NCBI RefSeq assembly: GCF_018614875.1
Contig: NZ_JAGGNW010000002.1
Coordinates: 186,001-250,000 of the forward strand
Direction: 5' to 3'
DNA: 64,000 nt
Origin: Variovorax paradoxus
Lineage (GTDB): Bacteria; Pseudomonadota; Gammaproteobacteria; Burkholderiales; Burkholderiaceae_C
Shown: piece by piece, positions 52,805 to 62,553 of the stretch
How positions within the stretch are numbered: the first letter of the stretch is position 1
How the letters are laid out: the number at the start of each line of letters is the position of its first letter
The notes under the pieces: model-generated
The model's input: only the letters and a program-made list of their open reading frames with translations
Database searches by the model: none
Told to the model about the DNA's origin: nothing
Program-made: the position numbers and the translations under genes

Positions 52805-53728
52805 ATGACCGACACCACCGCCCAGACCCAACTGCTTCAACCGCACGACAAGGACCTGGGCGGTGGCTTCAAGGTGCGGCGCCTGCTGCCCGCGGCGCAG
52901 CGCCGTTCGGTCGGGCCCTTCGTGTTCTTCGACCACTTCGGCCCGGCCACCGAGCAGCCAGGCACGGAGCACGACGTGCGGCCGCATCCGCACATCGGCC
53001 TCTCGACGGTCACCTATCTTTTCGAGGGCGCGATGATGCATCGCGACAGCCTCGGCAGCGTGCAGGAGATCCTGCCGGGCGCCATCAACTGGATGACCGC
53101 GGGGCGCGGCATCGTGCACTCGGAGCGCAAGCCCGAACGCCTCAAGGCCGACACCTACGTGAACCACGGGCTGCAGCTCTGGGCTGCATTGCCGCAGACG
53201 CGTGAAGAAGTGGAGCCGAGCTTCGAGCACACGCCGGCCAATGCGATTCCCGAGCTGAACGAGCAGGGCGTGGCAGTGCGCGTGCTGGTGGGCGAGGCCT
53301 TCGGACAACGCTCGCCGGTCAAGACGCTGGCGCTGACGCTCTACCTCGACATCGCATTGCCCGCGGGCGGCCGCTTCGAGCTGCCTGCACTGGCGCCCGA
53401 ACTGGCTGTCTACGTCGTCGATGCCGACGCGCGCGTCAACGGCGAGCTGATTCCCGTGCACACGATGGCGGTGCTGCCCGATGGCCAGGGCGCGGTGCTG
53501 ACTTCCGACACCGCCGCGCGCCTGATGGTGATCGGCGGCGAGACGCTCGACGGTCCGCGCTACATCACCTGGAACTTCGTCTCCAGCCGGCGCGAACGCA
53601 TTCTCGAAGCCGGCTCCGACTGGGCCGCCCAGCGCATGGGCCATGTGCCTGGCGAAACCGAGTTCATTCCGCTGCCGGGCAAGCCCTTTGGCGTGCGTGA
53701 GCCTGACGTGGGCACCACGCCGGTCTGA
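52805..53728 (+). CDS. Pirin family protein
   Basis: 307 residues, a larger pirin with two cupin domains. Metal ligands are in VRPHPHIGLSTVTYLFEGAM and AGRGIVHSERKPE. GPFVFFDHFGPA is the usual pirin signature near residue 38. The C-terminal domain has VIGGETLDGPRYITWNFVSS. It is a second, distinct pirin in this cluster and probably cotranscribed with the flavodoxin gene. Confidence 0.92.
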   Translation: MTDTTAQTQLLQPHDKDLGGGFKVRRLLPAAQRRSVGPFVFFDHFGPATEQPGTEHDVRPHPHIGLSTVTYLFEGAMMHRDSLGSVQEILPGAINWMTAGRGIVHSERKPERLKADTYVNHGLQLWAALPQTREEVEPSFEHTPANAIPELNEQGVAVRVLVGEAFGQRSPVKTLALTLYLDIALPAGGRFELPALAPELAVYVVDADARVNGELIPVHTMAVLPDGQGAVLTSDTAARLMVIGGETLDGPRYITWNFVSSRRERILEAGSDWAAQRMGHVPGETEFIPLPGKPFGVREPDVGTTPV

Positions 53729-53759
53729 TCTCCGGAACGCGCGGCCGGCAATCCGCCGG

Positions 53760-54560
53760 CTATTTCTTCAGGCCGCTGCCGAGGTCTGCGTCTTCCGACG
53801 CGCGCGCGCTGGCGTCGGCCGCGCGCGCACTCAGGTCCGGCGCCAGGGCGCGCCGGCCGTCGAACACGAAGCAGTCGCCGTGGTAGTGCGCGCCGCCGAC
53901 CTCTTCGAAGTATTTCAGGATGCCGCCTTCGAGCTGCAGCACGTGCTCGATGCCTTCCTCGCGCATCAGGATCGCGGCCTTCTCGCAGCGGATGCCGCCG
54001 GTGCAGAAGCTCACCACGGTCTTGCCCTTGAACTCCTCGCGGTGCGCTTTCAGCGCGGGCGGGAATTCGGTGAACTTGCCGATGCGCCAGTCGATGGCGC
54101 CGTCGAAGCTGCCTTCGTCGACCTCGAAGGCGTTGCGCGTATCGAGCAGTGCGATCTCGCGGCCTTCGTCGTCGTGGCCCTGGTCGAGCCAGCGCTTGAG
54201 CGTGGGCGCATCCACGCCCGGCGCGCGTCCGGCGGCCGGCTGGATGGCCGGGTGGTCCATGCGGATGATCTCGCGCTTCTGCTTCACGAGCATGCGGCGG
54301 AACGGCTGCGTGGCCGACCAGCTTTCCTTGGTTTCGAGGTCGGCAAAGCGCGCATCGGCGCGCAGGCCGGCCACGAAGCTGTGGATGGCGTCGGGCAGCC
54401 CCGCCAGGAACAGGTTGATGCCCTCGGGCGCCAGCAGGATGGTGCCCATGAGGCCCAGGGCCTGAGCGCGCTCGCGCAGGTGTTCTCGCAGCGCGGGGGC
54501 GTCGTCGATGGCCACGAATTTGTAGGCCGCAATATTCAAAATCTCTTGCACGGGGCGCAA
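53760..54560 (-). CDS. trhO: tRNA uridine(34) hydroxylase (rhodanese-like)
   Basis: 266 residues. TrhO/YceA hydroxylates U34 of several tRNAs, on the way to 5-methoxy- or carboxymethoxyuridine. An N-terminal acylphosphatase-like domain ([20 protein letters not shown]) is followed by a rhodanese domain with [20 protein letters not shown] and the active-site Cys in [12 protein letters not shown] (about residue 185). It is shorter at the C-terminus than E. coli TrhO (350). It is divergent from dnaE by 52 bp. Confidence 0.92.
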   Translation of the reverse strand: MRPVQEILNIAAYKFVAIDDAPALREHLRERAQALGLMGTILLAPEGINLFLAGLPDAIHSFVAGLRADARFADLETKESWSATQPFRRMLVKQKREIIRMDHPAIQPAAGRAPGVDAPTLKRWLDQGHDDEGREIALLDTRNAFEVDEGSFDGAIDWRIGKFTEFPPALKAHREEFKGKTVVSFCTGGIRCEKAAILMREEGIEHVLQLEGGILKYFEEVGGAHYHGDCFVFDGRRALAPDLSARAADASARASEDADLGSGLKK

Positions 54561-54612
54561 TTGTAGGGATCGTCAACCCACATCGTGGAGTGCGGCTTTC
54601 TACAATGGAAGC

Positions 54613-57600
54613 ATGTTTGTTCACCTGCGCCTGCACACCGAGTTTTCCGTCGTCGACGGCACCAACCGCATCGACGAAGTCGTCAAGGCCGCCGCTGCCG
54701 ACAAGCAGCCCGCACTGGCCATCACCGACCTGAACAACCTGTTCGGCGCGGTCAAGTTCTACAAAGAGGGCCGAGGCAAGGGCGTCAAGCCCGTCATCGG
54801 CGCTGAAATTTTCATCGAAGGGCTGGGCAAGGAGCCCGGCGTGCTCACCCGCATCGTGCTGCTGGTGCAGAACACGGAGGGCTACCTACACCTGTCCGAG
54901 CTGCTGGCACGCGCCTGGACGCAGAACGTGGGCCGGGGCCAGTCGCAGGCGGCCTGCAAGCTCGAATGGCTCGAGGAGCTACAGGGCGGGCTGATTGCGC
55001 TTTCGGGTGCGCAGGCCGGCCCGCTGGGCGCGCCGCTGCTGCAGGGGCAGGAAGAACGCGCCGCCGAGCTGGCGCTGCAGCTGGCGGGCCTGTTCCCGCA
55101 CCGCTTCTACATCGAGCTGCAGCGCGCGGGCCGCCCCGAGGACGAGCCGCATGTGATTGCCGCCGTGAAGCTCGCGGCCCGGCTGCGCCTGCCCGTGGTT
55201 GCCACGCACCCGGTGCAGTTCGCCGAGCGCCAGGACTACGAAGCGCACGAGGCGCGCGTCTGCATCTCGGAAGGCGAAATCCTCGGCAACCCGCGCCGCG
55301 TGCGCAAGTTCACCGAAGAGCAGTATTTCAAGTCGAGCGCCGAGATGCAGGCGCTGTTTGCCGATGTGCCGAGTGCGCTGACCAACACGGTCGAGATCGC
55401 CAAGCGCTGCAACCTGACGCTGGTGCTCGGCAAGCCGCAGCTGCCCGATTTTCCGACGCCCTTCGTCAGCGAAGGCGTGCGCATGCCGATCGACGAGTTC
55501 TTCCGCCAGGAATCGTTCGTGGGCTTGGAAGAACGCCTGGCGCACCTCTATCCTGACGTAACGGAGCGCGAGGCTCAACGCGAGCGCTACGTGGCGCGGC
55601 TGGAGTTCGAGATCAACACGATCCTGAACATGGGCTTCCCGGGCTACTTCCTGATCGTGGGCGACTTCATCAAGTGGGCCAAGAACAACGGCTGTCCGGT
55701 CGGCCCGGGCCGGGGCTCGGGCGCGGGCTCGCTGGTGGCCTATGCGCTGAAGATCACCGACCTCGATCCGCTCGAATACAAGCTGCTGTTCGAACGCTTC
55801 CTGAACCCCGAGCGCGTCTCGATGCCCGACTTCGACATCGACTTCTGCCAGGGCAACCGCGACCGCGTGATCGACTACGTCAAGGACAAGTACGGCCGCG
55901 ATGCCGTGAGCCAGATCGCCACCTTCGGAACCATGGCCGCGCGCGCCGCCATCCGCGACGTGGGCCGCGTGCTGGACATGAGCTACATGTTCTGCGACGG
56001 CATCAGCAAGCTCATTCCCAACAAGCCGGGCCAGCCGGTCACGATCCAGTACCCGCCCAACCCCAAGGTGGAAGGCGACAAGAACAACTACGCCATCGAG
56101 ATGGAGCCGCAGCTCGCGGCGCGCATCGAGAAGGAAGAAGAAGTGCGCATGCTGGTCGAGCTCGCGCAGAAGCTCGAGGGCATGACGCGCAACATCGGCA
56201 TGCACGCGGGCGGCGTGCTGATTGCGCCCGGCAAGCTCACCGACTTCTGCCCGCTCTACCAGCAGCCCGGCAGCGACTCGGCCGTGAGCCAGTACGACAA
56301 GGACGACGTGGAAGCCATCGGCCTCGTGAAGTTCGACTTTCTGGGCCTGGCCACGCTCACCATCCTCGAGATCGCGAAAGAGTTCATCGTCAAGCGCCAC
56401 AAGGGCCAGGAGAACTTCGCCTACGAGAACATCAGGCTCGACGACCGCGAAACCTACAAGCTGTTTTCCGAGGGCAAGACCGAAGCGGTGTTCCAGTTCG
56501 AAAGCCGCGGCATGCAGGGCATGCTGAAGGACGCGCGTCCCACGCGGCTCGAAGACCTGATCGCGCTCAACGCGCTGTACCGTCCGGGGCCGATGGACCT
56601 GATCCCGAGCTTCGTGGCGCGCAAGCACGGCCGCGAAGAGGTGGAGTACCCGCACCCGGCCGTGGCCGAGATGCTCTCCGAGACCTACGGCATCATGGTC
56701 TACCAGGAGCAGGTGATGCAGACCGCGCAGATCCTGGGCGGCTACTCGCTCGGCGGCGCCGACCTGCTGCGCCGCGCCATGGGCAAGAAGAAGCTCGAGG
56801 AGATGGCCGAGCACCGCGAGAAATTCCGCGCGGGCGCACTCGCAACGCACGGCATCCCCCAGGATAAGGCCGACGAGATCTTCGACTTGATGGAGAAGTT
56901 CGCGGGCTACGGCTTCAACAAGTCGCATGCTGCCGCCTACTCGCTCTTGGCGTACCACACGGGTTGGCTCAAGGTTCACTACACGGCCGAGTTCTTCTGC
57001 GCCAACATGACCGTGGAAATGGACGACACCGACAAGCTCAAGGTGTTGTTCGAGGATGCGCAGAAGAATTTCGGCATCACCTTCGAGCCGCCGGACGTGA
57101 ACCGCGGCAACTACCGCTTCGAGCCCGTCACCGACAAGGTGATCCGCTACGGCCTGGGCGCCGTCAAGGGCACGGGCCAGCTCGCGGTCGAGGCCGTGGT
57201 CCGGGCACGCGAGGAGGGCGGGCCGTTCAAGAGCCTGTTCGACTTCTGCGTGCGCATCGACCGCCAGCGCATCAACAAGCGCACGGTGGAAGCGCTCATC
57301 AAGGCCGGCGCCTTCGACGGGATCCAGCAGAACCGCGCGTCGCTGATCGCCTCGGTCGACCGCGCCTTCGAGTTCGCGGCCGCCACCGAGGCCAACGCGG
57401 CGCAGGTCGACATCTTCGGCGACAGCGAGCATGGCTCGGCCACGCAGGAGCCCGAACTGGTGGACGCCACGCCCTGGGGCGTGAAAGAGCGGCTCACCTT
57501 CGAGAAGACGGCCGTGGGCTTCTATCTCTCGGGCCATCTGTTCGACGAGGTGGCGCACGAGGTGCGGCGCTTCTGCAAGCGCGAGATCGGCGACCTGATG

Positions 57601-58131
57601 GACACGCGCGACCAGCAGGTGATCGCGGGCATCGTGAGCGATTTCCGCGTGATCAACGGCCAGCGCGGGCGCCTCGCGATCTTCAAGCTCGACGACAAGT
57701 CCGATTCCATCGACGCCACCGCCGACGAGGCGCTGATCAATGCGAACCGCAACACCTTGAAGGACGACGAACTGGTGATCGTGAGCGGCCGGCTCCAGCC
57801 GGGCCGCGGCGGCTTCGAGGCCCGCTTCCAGGTGCAGCAGGTGTGGGACCTGGCCACGGCGCGCTGCCGCTTTGGCAAGTTCCTGCGGGTTGCCGTCAAT
57901 GGCAAGGCGCCCGACATCGCGCGCCTGATAAAAGACTTTCCGCCGCGCACCGAGCAGAGCGAGCACGGCGACCTGGTGCAGGGGCTGCCGGTGCGTCTCT
58001 CGATGGCGCGCGGTGGGGCGCAGGTCGAGCTGCAGCTCGGCGAGCGCGCCAAGTTCTTTCCGACCGATGCGGCGCTGGCGAGCTGGACCGCACAGGCTGA
58101 AGCCGGTAAAGCTTCGGTCGTGTACGAGTGA
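54613..58131 (+). CDS. dnaE: DNA polymerase III alpha subunit
   Basis: 1172 residues (E. coli 1160). The replicative polymerase. The N-terminal PHP domain starts FVHLRLHTEFSVVDGTNRI. The palm carries GPGRGSGAGSLVAYAL and the catalytic Asp pair in MPDFDIDFCQGNRDR (about residues 405-410). The finger region contains GMQGMLKDARPTRLEDLIAL and GFNKSHAAAYSLLAYHTGWL. A helix-hairpin-helix region, an OB domain (QVIAGIVSDFRVINGQRGRL) and the tau-binding C-terminus complete the protein. It stands as a single gene converging on ftsI. Confidence 0.98.
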   Translation: MFVHLRLHTEFSVVDGTNRIDEVVKAAAADKQPALAITDLNNLFGAVKFYKEGRGKGVKPVIGAEIFIEGLGKEPGVLTRIVLLVQNTEGYLHLSELLARAWTQNVGRGQSQAACKLEWLEELQGGLIALSGAQAGPLGAPLLQGQEERAAELALQLAGLFPHRFYIELQRAGRPEDEPHVIAAVKLAARLRLPVVATHPVQFAERQDYEAHEARVCISEGEILGNPRRVRKFTEEQYFKSSAEMQALFADVPSALTNTVEIAKRCNLTLVLGKPQLPDFPTPFVSEGVRMPIDEFFRQESFVGLEERLAHLYPDVTEREAQRERYVARLEFEINTILNMGFPGYFLIVGDFIKWAKNNGCPVGPGRGSGAGSLVAYALKITDLDPLEYKLLFERFLNPERVSMPDFDIDFCQGNRDRVIDYVKDKYGRDAVSQIATFGTMAARAAIRDVGRVLDMSYMFCDGISKLIPNKPGQPVTIQYPPNPKVEGDKNNYAIEMEPQLAARIEKEEEVRMLVELAQKLEGMTRNIGMHAGGVLIAPGKLTDFCPLYQQPGSDSAVSQYDKDDVEAIGLVKFDFLGLATLTILEIAKEFIVKRHKGQENFAYENIRLDDRETYKLFSEGKTEAVFQFESRGMQGMLKDARPTRLEDLIALNALYRPGPMDLIPSFVARKHGREEVEYPHPAVAEMLSETYGIMVYQEQVMQTAQILGGYSLGGADLLRRAMGKKKLEEMAEHREKFRAGALATHGIPQDKADEIFDLMEKFAGYGFNKSHAAAYSLLAYHTGWLKVHYTAEFFCANMTVEMDDTDKLKVLFEDAQKNFGITFEPPDVNRGNYRFEPVTDKVIRYGLGAVKGTGQLAVEAVVRAREEGGPFKSLFDFCVRIDRQRINKRTVEALIKAGAFDGIQQNRASLIASVDRAFEFAAATEANAAQVDIFGDSEHGSATQEPELVDATPWGVKERLTFEKTAVGFYLSGHLFDEVAHEVRRFCKREIGDLMDTRDQQVIAGIVSDFRVINGQRGRLAIFKLDDKSDSIDATADEALINANRNTLKDDELVIVSGRLQPGRGGFEARFQVQQVWDLATARCRFGKFLRVAVNGKAPDIARLIKDFPPRTEQSEHGDLVQGLPVRLSMARGGAQVELQLGERAKFFPTDAALASWTAQAEAGKASVVYE

Positions 58132-58152
58132 GGCGCAAGGAGCGTCGGTGCG

Positions 58153-59883
58153 TCAGTGCGCCATCGGCGCCACGGCGAGATCAGGCATCACGTTCATGAT
58201 GCGCAGCGTCTGCTGAACCACCTGGCTGAACACCGGCGCCGCCACCAGTCCGCCGAAGTACTTGCCGGCGCCGGGCTCGTCGACCATCACCGCGACGATG
58301 ATGCGCGGCTTGTCGATGGGCGACATGCCCGTGTACCAGGCGCGGTACTTGTTGCTGGCATAGCCCTTGCCGACCTGCTTGTGCGCGGTGCCGGTCTTGC
58401 CGCCCACCGAATAGCCCTCGGTCTGCGCCAGCGGCGCGGTGCCGCCGGGCGCAGCTGCCATGTGCATCATCTGGCGTACCTCGCTAGCCACCAGCGGCGA
58501 GAACACCTGCACGCCGGCCGGCTCTTCGCCCGTGTTTTTCAGCAGGCTCACCGGGATCACTTCGCCGTTGTGCGCGAAGGCGGTGTACGCGTGCGCGATC
58601 TGGAACAGCGAGGCCGAGAGGCCGTAGCCGTAGGACATGGTGGCCTGCTCGATCGGACGCCAAGACTTCCACGGCCGCAGCCGTCCCGTCACTGCGCCGG
58701 GGAAGGGCGTCTGCGGCTTCTGCCCGAGGCCCACGGCCGTGAGCGAGTTCCACATCTCCTGCGCCGTCATGCGCTGCGAGATTTTCGTGGCGCCGACGTT
58801 GCTCGACTTCTGGATCACGCCCTCGACCGTCAGCACGCCGAAGTTCTCGTCGTCATGGATGGTTGCGCCTGACACGGTGATGCGCCCGGGGTTGGTGTCG
58901 ATGATGGTCTTGGGTGTGACCCGGCCCAGCTGCAGCGCGGTGGCGACGGTGATCGGCTTCATCGTCGAGCCGGGCTCGAACACGTCGGTCATGGCGCGGT
59001 TGCGCAGCTGCTCGCCGGTGAGGTTGTGGCGGTCGTTGGGGTCGTAGCTCGGGTAGTTGGCCATGGCCAGCAGCTCGCCCGTTTGCGCGTCGACCACCAC
59101 CACGCTGCCGGCGCGCGCCTTGTTGGCGACGACGGCGTCGCGGATCTTCTCGTAGGCGAAGAACTGCACGCGGTCGTCGATGCTCAGCTGGATGTCGTGG
59201 CCCTCGGTCGGCGGCACCTGGTCCTCGGTGTCCTCGACGATGTGCCCAAGCCGGTCCTTGATGACGTGGCGCGAGCCGGATTTGCCGGCCAGTTCCCGGT
59301 TGAAGGCAAGCTCCACGCCTTCCTGCCCGATGTCCTCGACGTCGGTGAAGCCGGCCAGGTGCGCCGCCGCCTCGCCCTCGGGGTACTGGCGGCGGTAGTC
59401 GCGGCGCAGGTAGATGCCCTTGATGTCGAGCGCCGCGATCTCCCTGGCGATCGGCTGGTCGACCTGGCGCTTGATCCAGACGAAGCTCTTGTCCTCGTCC
59501 TCGAGCTTCTTGTCCAAGTCTTTCTGCGGCATGCCGAGCAGCCTGGCCGCCTGCTTGAGCTTGGCTTGCACCCCGGGGTCGTCGCGCTCGATGTCCTCCG
59601 GAATGGCCCAGATGCTGGGGGCCGGGATGTCCGAGGCCAGGATCAGCCCGTTGCGGTCGAGGATGCGGCCGCGATTGGCCGGCAACTCCAGCGTGCGCTG
59701 GTAGCGCACCTCGCCCTGGTGCTGGAAGAAGTCGTTGTTGAAGATCTGGATGTAGGTGGCCCGGCCTGCCAGCAGCACGAAGCCGAAGGCGACGCTGGCC
59801 ACGATGAACTTGCTGCGCCACACGGGGGTGGGGCTGGCGAGCAGCGGACTGCTGCCGTAGCGGATGCGGCCGTTGGGATTCAT
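58153..59883 (-). CDS. ftsI: Peptidoglycan DD-transpeptidase, FtsI/PBP3 type
   Basis: 576 residues from the ATG at 59883. One N-terminal membrane helix (FIVASVAFGFVLLAGRATYI) is followed by a PBP dimerisation domain (LELPANRGRILDRNGLILAS) and a transpeptidase domain. The latter has active-site Ser in EPGSTMKP (about residue 305), SxN motif KSSNVGA and KTG motif GGKTGTAHKQ. It cross-links peptidoglycan, in septa if it is the true FtsI. The gene lies beside tolA and dnaE and not in a division/cell-wall (dcw) cluster, so it may be a second, paralogous copy. Confidence 0.9.
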   Translation of the reverse strand: MNPNGRIRYGSSPLLASPTPVWRSKFIVASVAFGFVLLAGRATYIQIFNNDFFQHQGEVRYQRTLELPANRGRILDRNGLILASDIPAPSIWAIPEDIERDDPGVQAKLKQAARLLGMPQKDLDKKLEDEDKSFVWIKRQVDQPIAREIAALDIKGIYLRRDYRRQYPEGEAAAHLAGFTDVEDIGQEGVELAFNRELAGKSGSRHVIKDRLGHIVEDTEDQVPPTEGHDIQLSIDDRVQFFAYEKIRDAVVANKARAGSVVVVDAQTGELLAMANYPSYDPNDRHNLTGEQLRNRAMTDVFEPGSTMKPITVATALQLGRVTPKTIIDTNPGRITVSGATIHDDENFGVLTVEGVIQKSSNVGATKISQRMTAQEMWNSLTAVGLGQKPQTPFPGAVTGRLRPWKSWRPIEQATMSYGYGLSASLFQIAHAYTAFAHNGEVIPVSLLKNTGEEPAGVQVFSPLVASEVRQMMHMAAAPGGTAPLAQTEGYSVGGKTGTAHKQVGKGYASNKYRAWYTGMSPIDKPRIIVAVMVDEPGAGKYFGGLVAAPVFSQVVQQTLRIMNVMPDLAVAPMAH

Positions 59884-60000
59884 CTTGTGCGGGCATGGCG
59901 CCCGGCTGTTGTTGTGCGCGGGTAGACCATGGAGCTTCGAACGAGTTCCGGGTGGTTGTTCAAACCGCCCGGAATCGTCGCGCAAATCGATGCTGCGCCG

Positions 60001-60918
60001 TCAGCGCTTGGGCTTGAGCGACACGATCAGCGACGGGAAGATGCGCCCGTCGGTGTCGCGCGGCAGCTTGTCGGTCTTGTGCAGGCCGCGTTCGGCGGCT
60101 TCGTCCCAGCTGGGCAATCCGCTCGACTTGGTCAGCTTGACGCCGACGATGGTGCCGTCCGGTGCAAGATTCACTTCGAACTCGGCCGCCGGATTGCCGT
60201 TGACCGTCTCGGCATCGGGGAAGGTGATGTTCGGGCGCACCGCCGCGGCAATGCGGCCCGCATAGCCGCTCGACGGCCCCGACGAGCGCAGGGCCGTGCC
60301 CTTGGAATCGTCGCTGCCGCTCGCGCCCGCCATGCCCTGCATGCGCTTGAGCGTTGCGGCACGGTCGGCCGCCGCCTGCTTGGCGGCAGCTTCGGCCTTC
60401 TTCGCATCGGCCTGCTTGGCCTCGGCTTCCTGCTGCTTCTTCTGCTCGGCGAGCTTTTGCTGCTGCTCCTTCTTGCGTTCGGCTTCGTCCTCGGCGCGCT
60501 GCTTGGCTTCGAGCTCTTTCTTGCGCTGCTGTTGCTGACGCTCGAGCTCGCGTTCTTGTTGTTCCTTCTGTTCCTTGAGCTTCTTCTCGCGCTCCAGCGC
60601 GATGTCGGGAGCCTTCGGCGCGGGCGCGGGCTCGGGAGCCTTCACCTGCGGTGGCGGGGGCGGAGGCGGAGCGGGCGGTGGCGGCGCGGGAGCGGGCGTG
60701 GGTGCCTGCGGTGCCGACAGGCGCGGCGCGGCCTGCTGCACCGTGGAAGACCACAGCTCTGCATCGACCGCGCCTTCGTCCGCATCGCTGCGCCAGCGCA
60801 CTCCCCAGGTCAGCGCGGCGATCAGGAGCGCATGCGCAATCAGCGCGAGCAACATTGCGCGCGGCGTGCCGCGCTGCGGCGGTGGCGCGAACTCGGGGCG
60901 ATCCAGGGCGAGCGACAT
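60001..60918 (-). CDS. tolA: Cell envelope protein TolA
   Basis: 305 residues. An N-terminal membrane helix (AMLLALIAHALLIAALTWGV) is followed by a Pro-rich stretch, a long Lys/Glu/Gln/Ala helical coiled-coil rod (residues about 105-195), and a C-terminal TonB/TolA-type domain (YAGRIAAAVRPNITFP, then GTIVGVKLTKSSGLPSWDEA). It links the inner-membrane TolQR motor to the outer membrane. It starts 3 bp after tolR. Confidence 0.9.
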   Translation of the reverse strand: MSLALDRPEFAPPPQRGTPRAMLLALIAHALLIAALTWGVRWRSDADEGAVDAELWSSTVQQAAPRLSAPQAPTPAPAPPPPAPPPPPPPQVKAPEPAPAPKAPDIALEREKKLKEQKEQQERELERQQQQRKKELEAKQRAEDEAERKKEQQQKLAEQKKQQEAEAKQADAKKAEAAAKQAAADRAATLKRMQGMAGASGSDDSKGTALRSSGPSSGYAGRIAAAVRPNITFPDAETVNGNPAAEFEVNLAPDGTIVGVKLTKSSGLPSWDEAAERGLHKTDKLPRDTDGRIFPSLIVSLKPKR

Positions 60919-60921
60919 GCC

Positions 60922-61359
60922 TTATTTGCCGCCCGTGGTGGTGACGGACAGGCCCACGCGCTCGATGCCGCTGCGCTTGAGCTGGTTCATCGCCTTCACG
61001 ACGGTTTCGTACTTGACGGACTTGTCGGCGCTGATGACCACGGGGCGCTGGTCGTCGCCGCCTTGGGCGGTCTTGGCGGCCGAGCCGATCTGGGTCATGG
61101 GAATCGACGTGCCGCCACTGCCGGTGGACGGGTCTTTCTTGATCTGCACTTCATCGTCGCTCTTGATGACGATCTCGACGGGCTTGTCGGGCTGCTTGTT
61201 GGCGCGGTCGACCGAGGGCAGGTTGATCACGCTCGGCGTGATGAGCGGCGCGGTGACCATGAAGATGATCAGGAGCACCAGCATCACGTCGATGAACGGG
61301 ACCATGTTGATCTCGTTGATCGTGCGGCGGCCTCGGCCCCGGGATGAAACGGCTGGCAT
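60922..61359 (-). CDS. tolR: TolR/ExbD family protein
   Basis: 145 residues. One membrane helix containing the proton-conducting Asp (INEINMVPFIDVMLVLLIIF) and a periplasmic domain with VINLPSVDRAN and ISADKSVKYETVVKAM. It contains a Gly/Ser-rich insertion (PSTGSGGTSIPMTQIGS) not usual in E. coli TolR. It forms the Tol motor with TolQ. The start at 61359 was chosen because the longer frame overlaps tolQ. Confidence 0.93.
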   Translation of the reverse strand: MPAVSSRGRGRRTINEINMVPFIDVMLVLLIIFMVTAPLITPSVINLPSVDRANKQPDKPVEIVIKSDDEVQIKKDPSTGSGGTSIPMTQIGSAAKTAQGGDDQRPVVISADKSVKYETVVKAMNQLKRSGIERVGLSVTTTGGK

Positions 61360-61375
61360 GCGCTGGGACCTCCGC

Positions 61376-62098
61376 TCAGCGGTTGGCCGGAGCCGCCGCA
61401 GTTGCCGACGCCACCGCGGCCGGGTTGGCCGACAGGTTGCGCTGCAGGATGTTGGAGAACTCCTCGATGTAGGTTTCGAGGGCAATGGCGATCTTGTCGA
61501 TCTCGCGCGCGAAGCGGTTGTAGCCCACCACCGCGGGAATGGCGGCGAACAGGCCGATGGCGGTGGCCACCAGCGCTTCGGCGATGCCGGGTGCCACGGT
61601 GGCCAGCGTCACCTGCGCGAGCGCGGCCAGGCCGGTGAAGGCATGCATGATCCCCCAGACCGTGCCGAACAGGCCGACGTAGGGCGACACAGAACCGACG
61701 GTGGCCAGGAACGACAGGTTCTGCTCGGCCGCGTCGAGTTCGCGCTGGAAGCTCGCGCGCATGGCGCGGCGGGCGCCGTCGAGCAGCGTGGGGGCGTCGC
61801 TCACGTGGCGCTCGCGCAGCTTTTGATATTCGCGCATGCCCGAGGCGAAGATGCGCTCCATCGGGCCGGCGAACTTGGCGTTCTGCGCGGCCGAGGCGAA
61901 CAGTTCGTTCAGGCTGGTGCCCGACCAGAACTCGCGCTCGAAGTCGTCGTTGAGCGCGCGCATGCGGCGCAGCGCGAAGTACTTGCGGATGATCGCGGCC
62001 CAGCTGGCGATCGAGACGATCACGAGCAGCAGCACGACCAGTTGCACCACGAAGCTCGCATGGAGCAGGAGATTGATGATGGAGAGATCTTGGTTCAT
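61376..62098 (-). CDS. tolQ: TolQ/ExbB family motor protein
   Basis: 240 residues, three membrane helices (about 10-32, 135-158, 170-192). TVGSVSPYVGLFGTVWGIMH and GIAEALVATAIGLFAAIPAV are the conserved MotA/TolQ/ExbB segments. It is the proton-driven stator of the Tol system. Its ATG overlaps the ybgC stop by four bases. Confidence 0.95.
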   Translation of the reverse strand: MNQDLSIINLLLHASFVVQLVVLLLVIVSIASWAAIIRKYFALRRMRALNDDFEREFWSGTSLNELFASAAQNAKFAGPMERIFASGMREYQKLRERHVSDAPTLLDGARRAMRASFQRELDAAEQNLSFLATVGSVSPYVGLFGTVWGIMHAFTGLAALAQVTLATVAPGIAEALVATAIGLFAAIPAVVGYNRFAREIDKIAIALETYIEEFSNILQRNLSANPAAVASATAAAPANR

Positions 62099-62553
62099 GG
62101 CTTGAAAGGTTGAGTCATGGAGCCGCCGCAGCGCTCCAGGGTTCCCGCAACTTGGGCTGGTATCCGCGCGGGGCGCAATGTGGAGGCATCCACCCAGCCG
62201 ATGCGGATCGTGCCTTCGCACAGCAGAACGGGTGCCGCGGCCCCAGTTCGTTCCTGCTCAGTTTTCGATAGCACGCGTTGACCGATTATCAGCGACGCGG
62301 TGCCCAGTTGCCGGAGATCGGCTGTCACCAGAAGTTCGTCGTCGAGCCGGGAAGGGCGATGGTATTTGAGCTGCGTTTCGCTCACCACGAACTGGCCGCC
62401 GGTTTCCTCGCGCAGCTTTCGCTGCTCCACGCCCAGCGAACGCAGCCACTCGGTGCGGCCGCGCTCCATGAACCTGAGGTAGTTGGCGTAGAACACGATG
62501 CCGCCGGCGTCGGTGTCCTCCCAGTAGACGCGGATCGCAAACGCATAGCTCAT
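62095..62553 (-). CDS. ybgC: Acyl-CoA thioesterase YbgC (Tol-Pal associated)
   Basis: 152 residues, hot-dog fold. The 4-hydroxybenzoyl-CoA thioesterase motif YWEDTDAGGIVFYANYLRFM is intact, including the catalytic Asp. It probably hydrolyses acyl-CoA or acyl-ACP linked to phospholipid synthesis and is normally the first gene of the tol-pal operon, as here. It overlaps both neighbours by ATGA junctions. Confidence 0.94.
   Translation of the reverse strand: MSYAFAIRVYWEDTDAGGIVFYANYLRFMERGRTEWLRSLGVEQRKLREETGGQFVVSETQLKYHRPSRLDDELLVTADLRQLGTASLIIGQRVLSKTEQERTGAAAPVLLCEGTIRIGWVDASTLRPARIPAQVAGTLERCGGSMTQPFKP

Noticed and set aside
54979..57966. A 995-codon minus-strand ORF inside dnaE
   Set aside because: It lies wholly antisense to dnaE, whose catalytic motifs are intact; composition is shadow-like.
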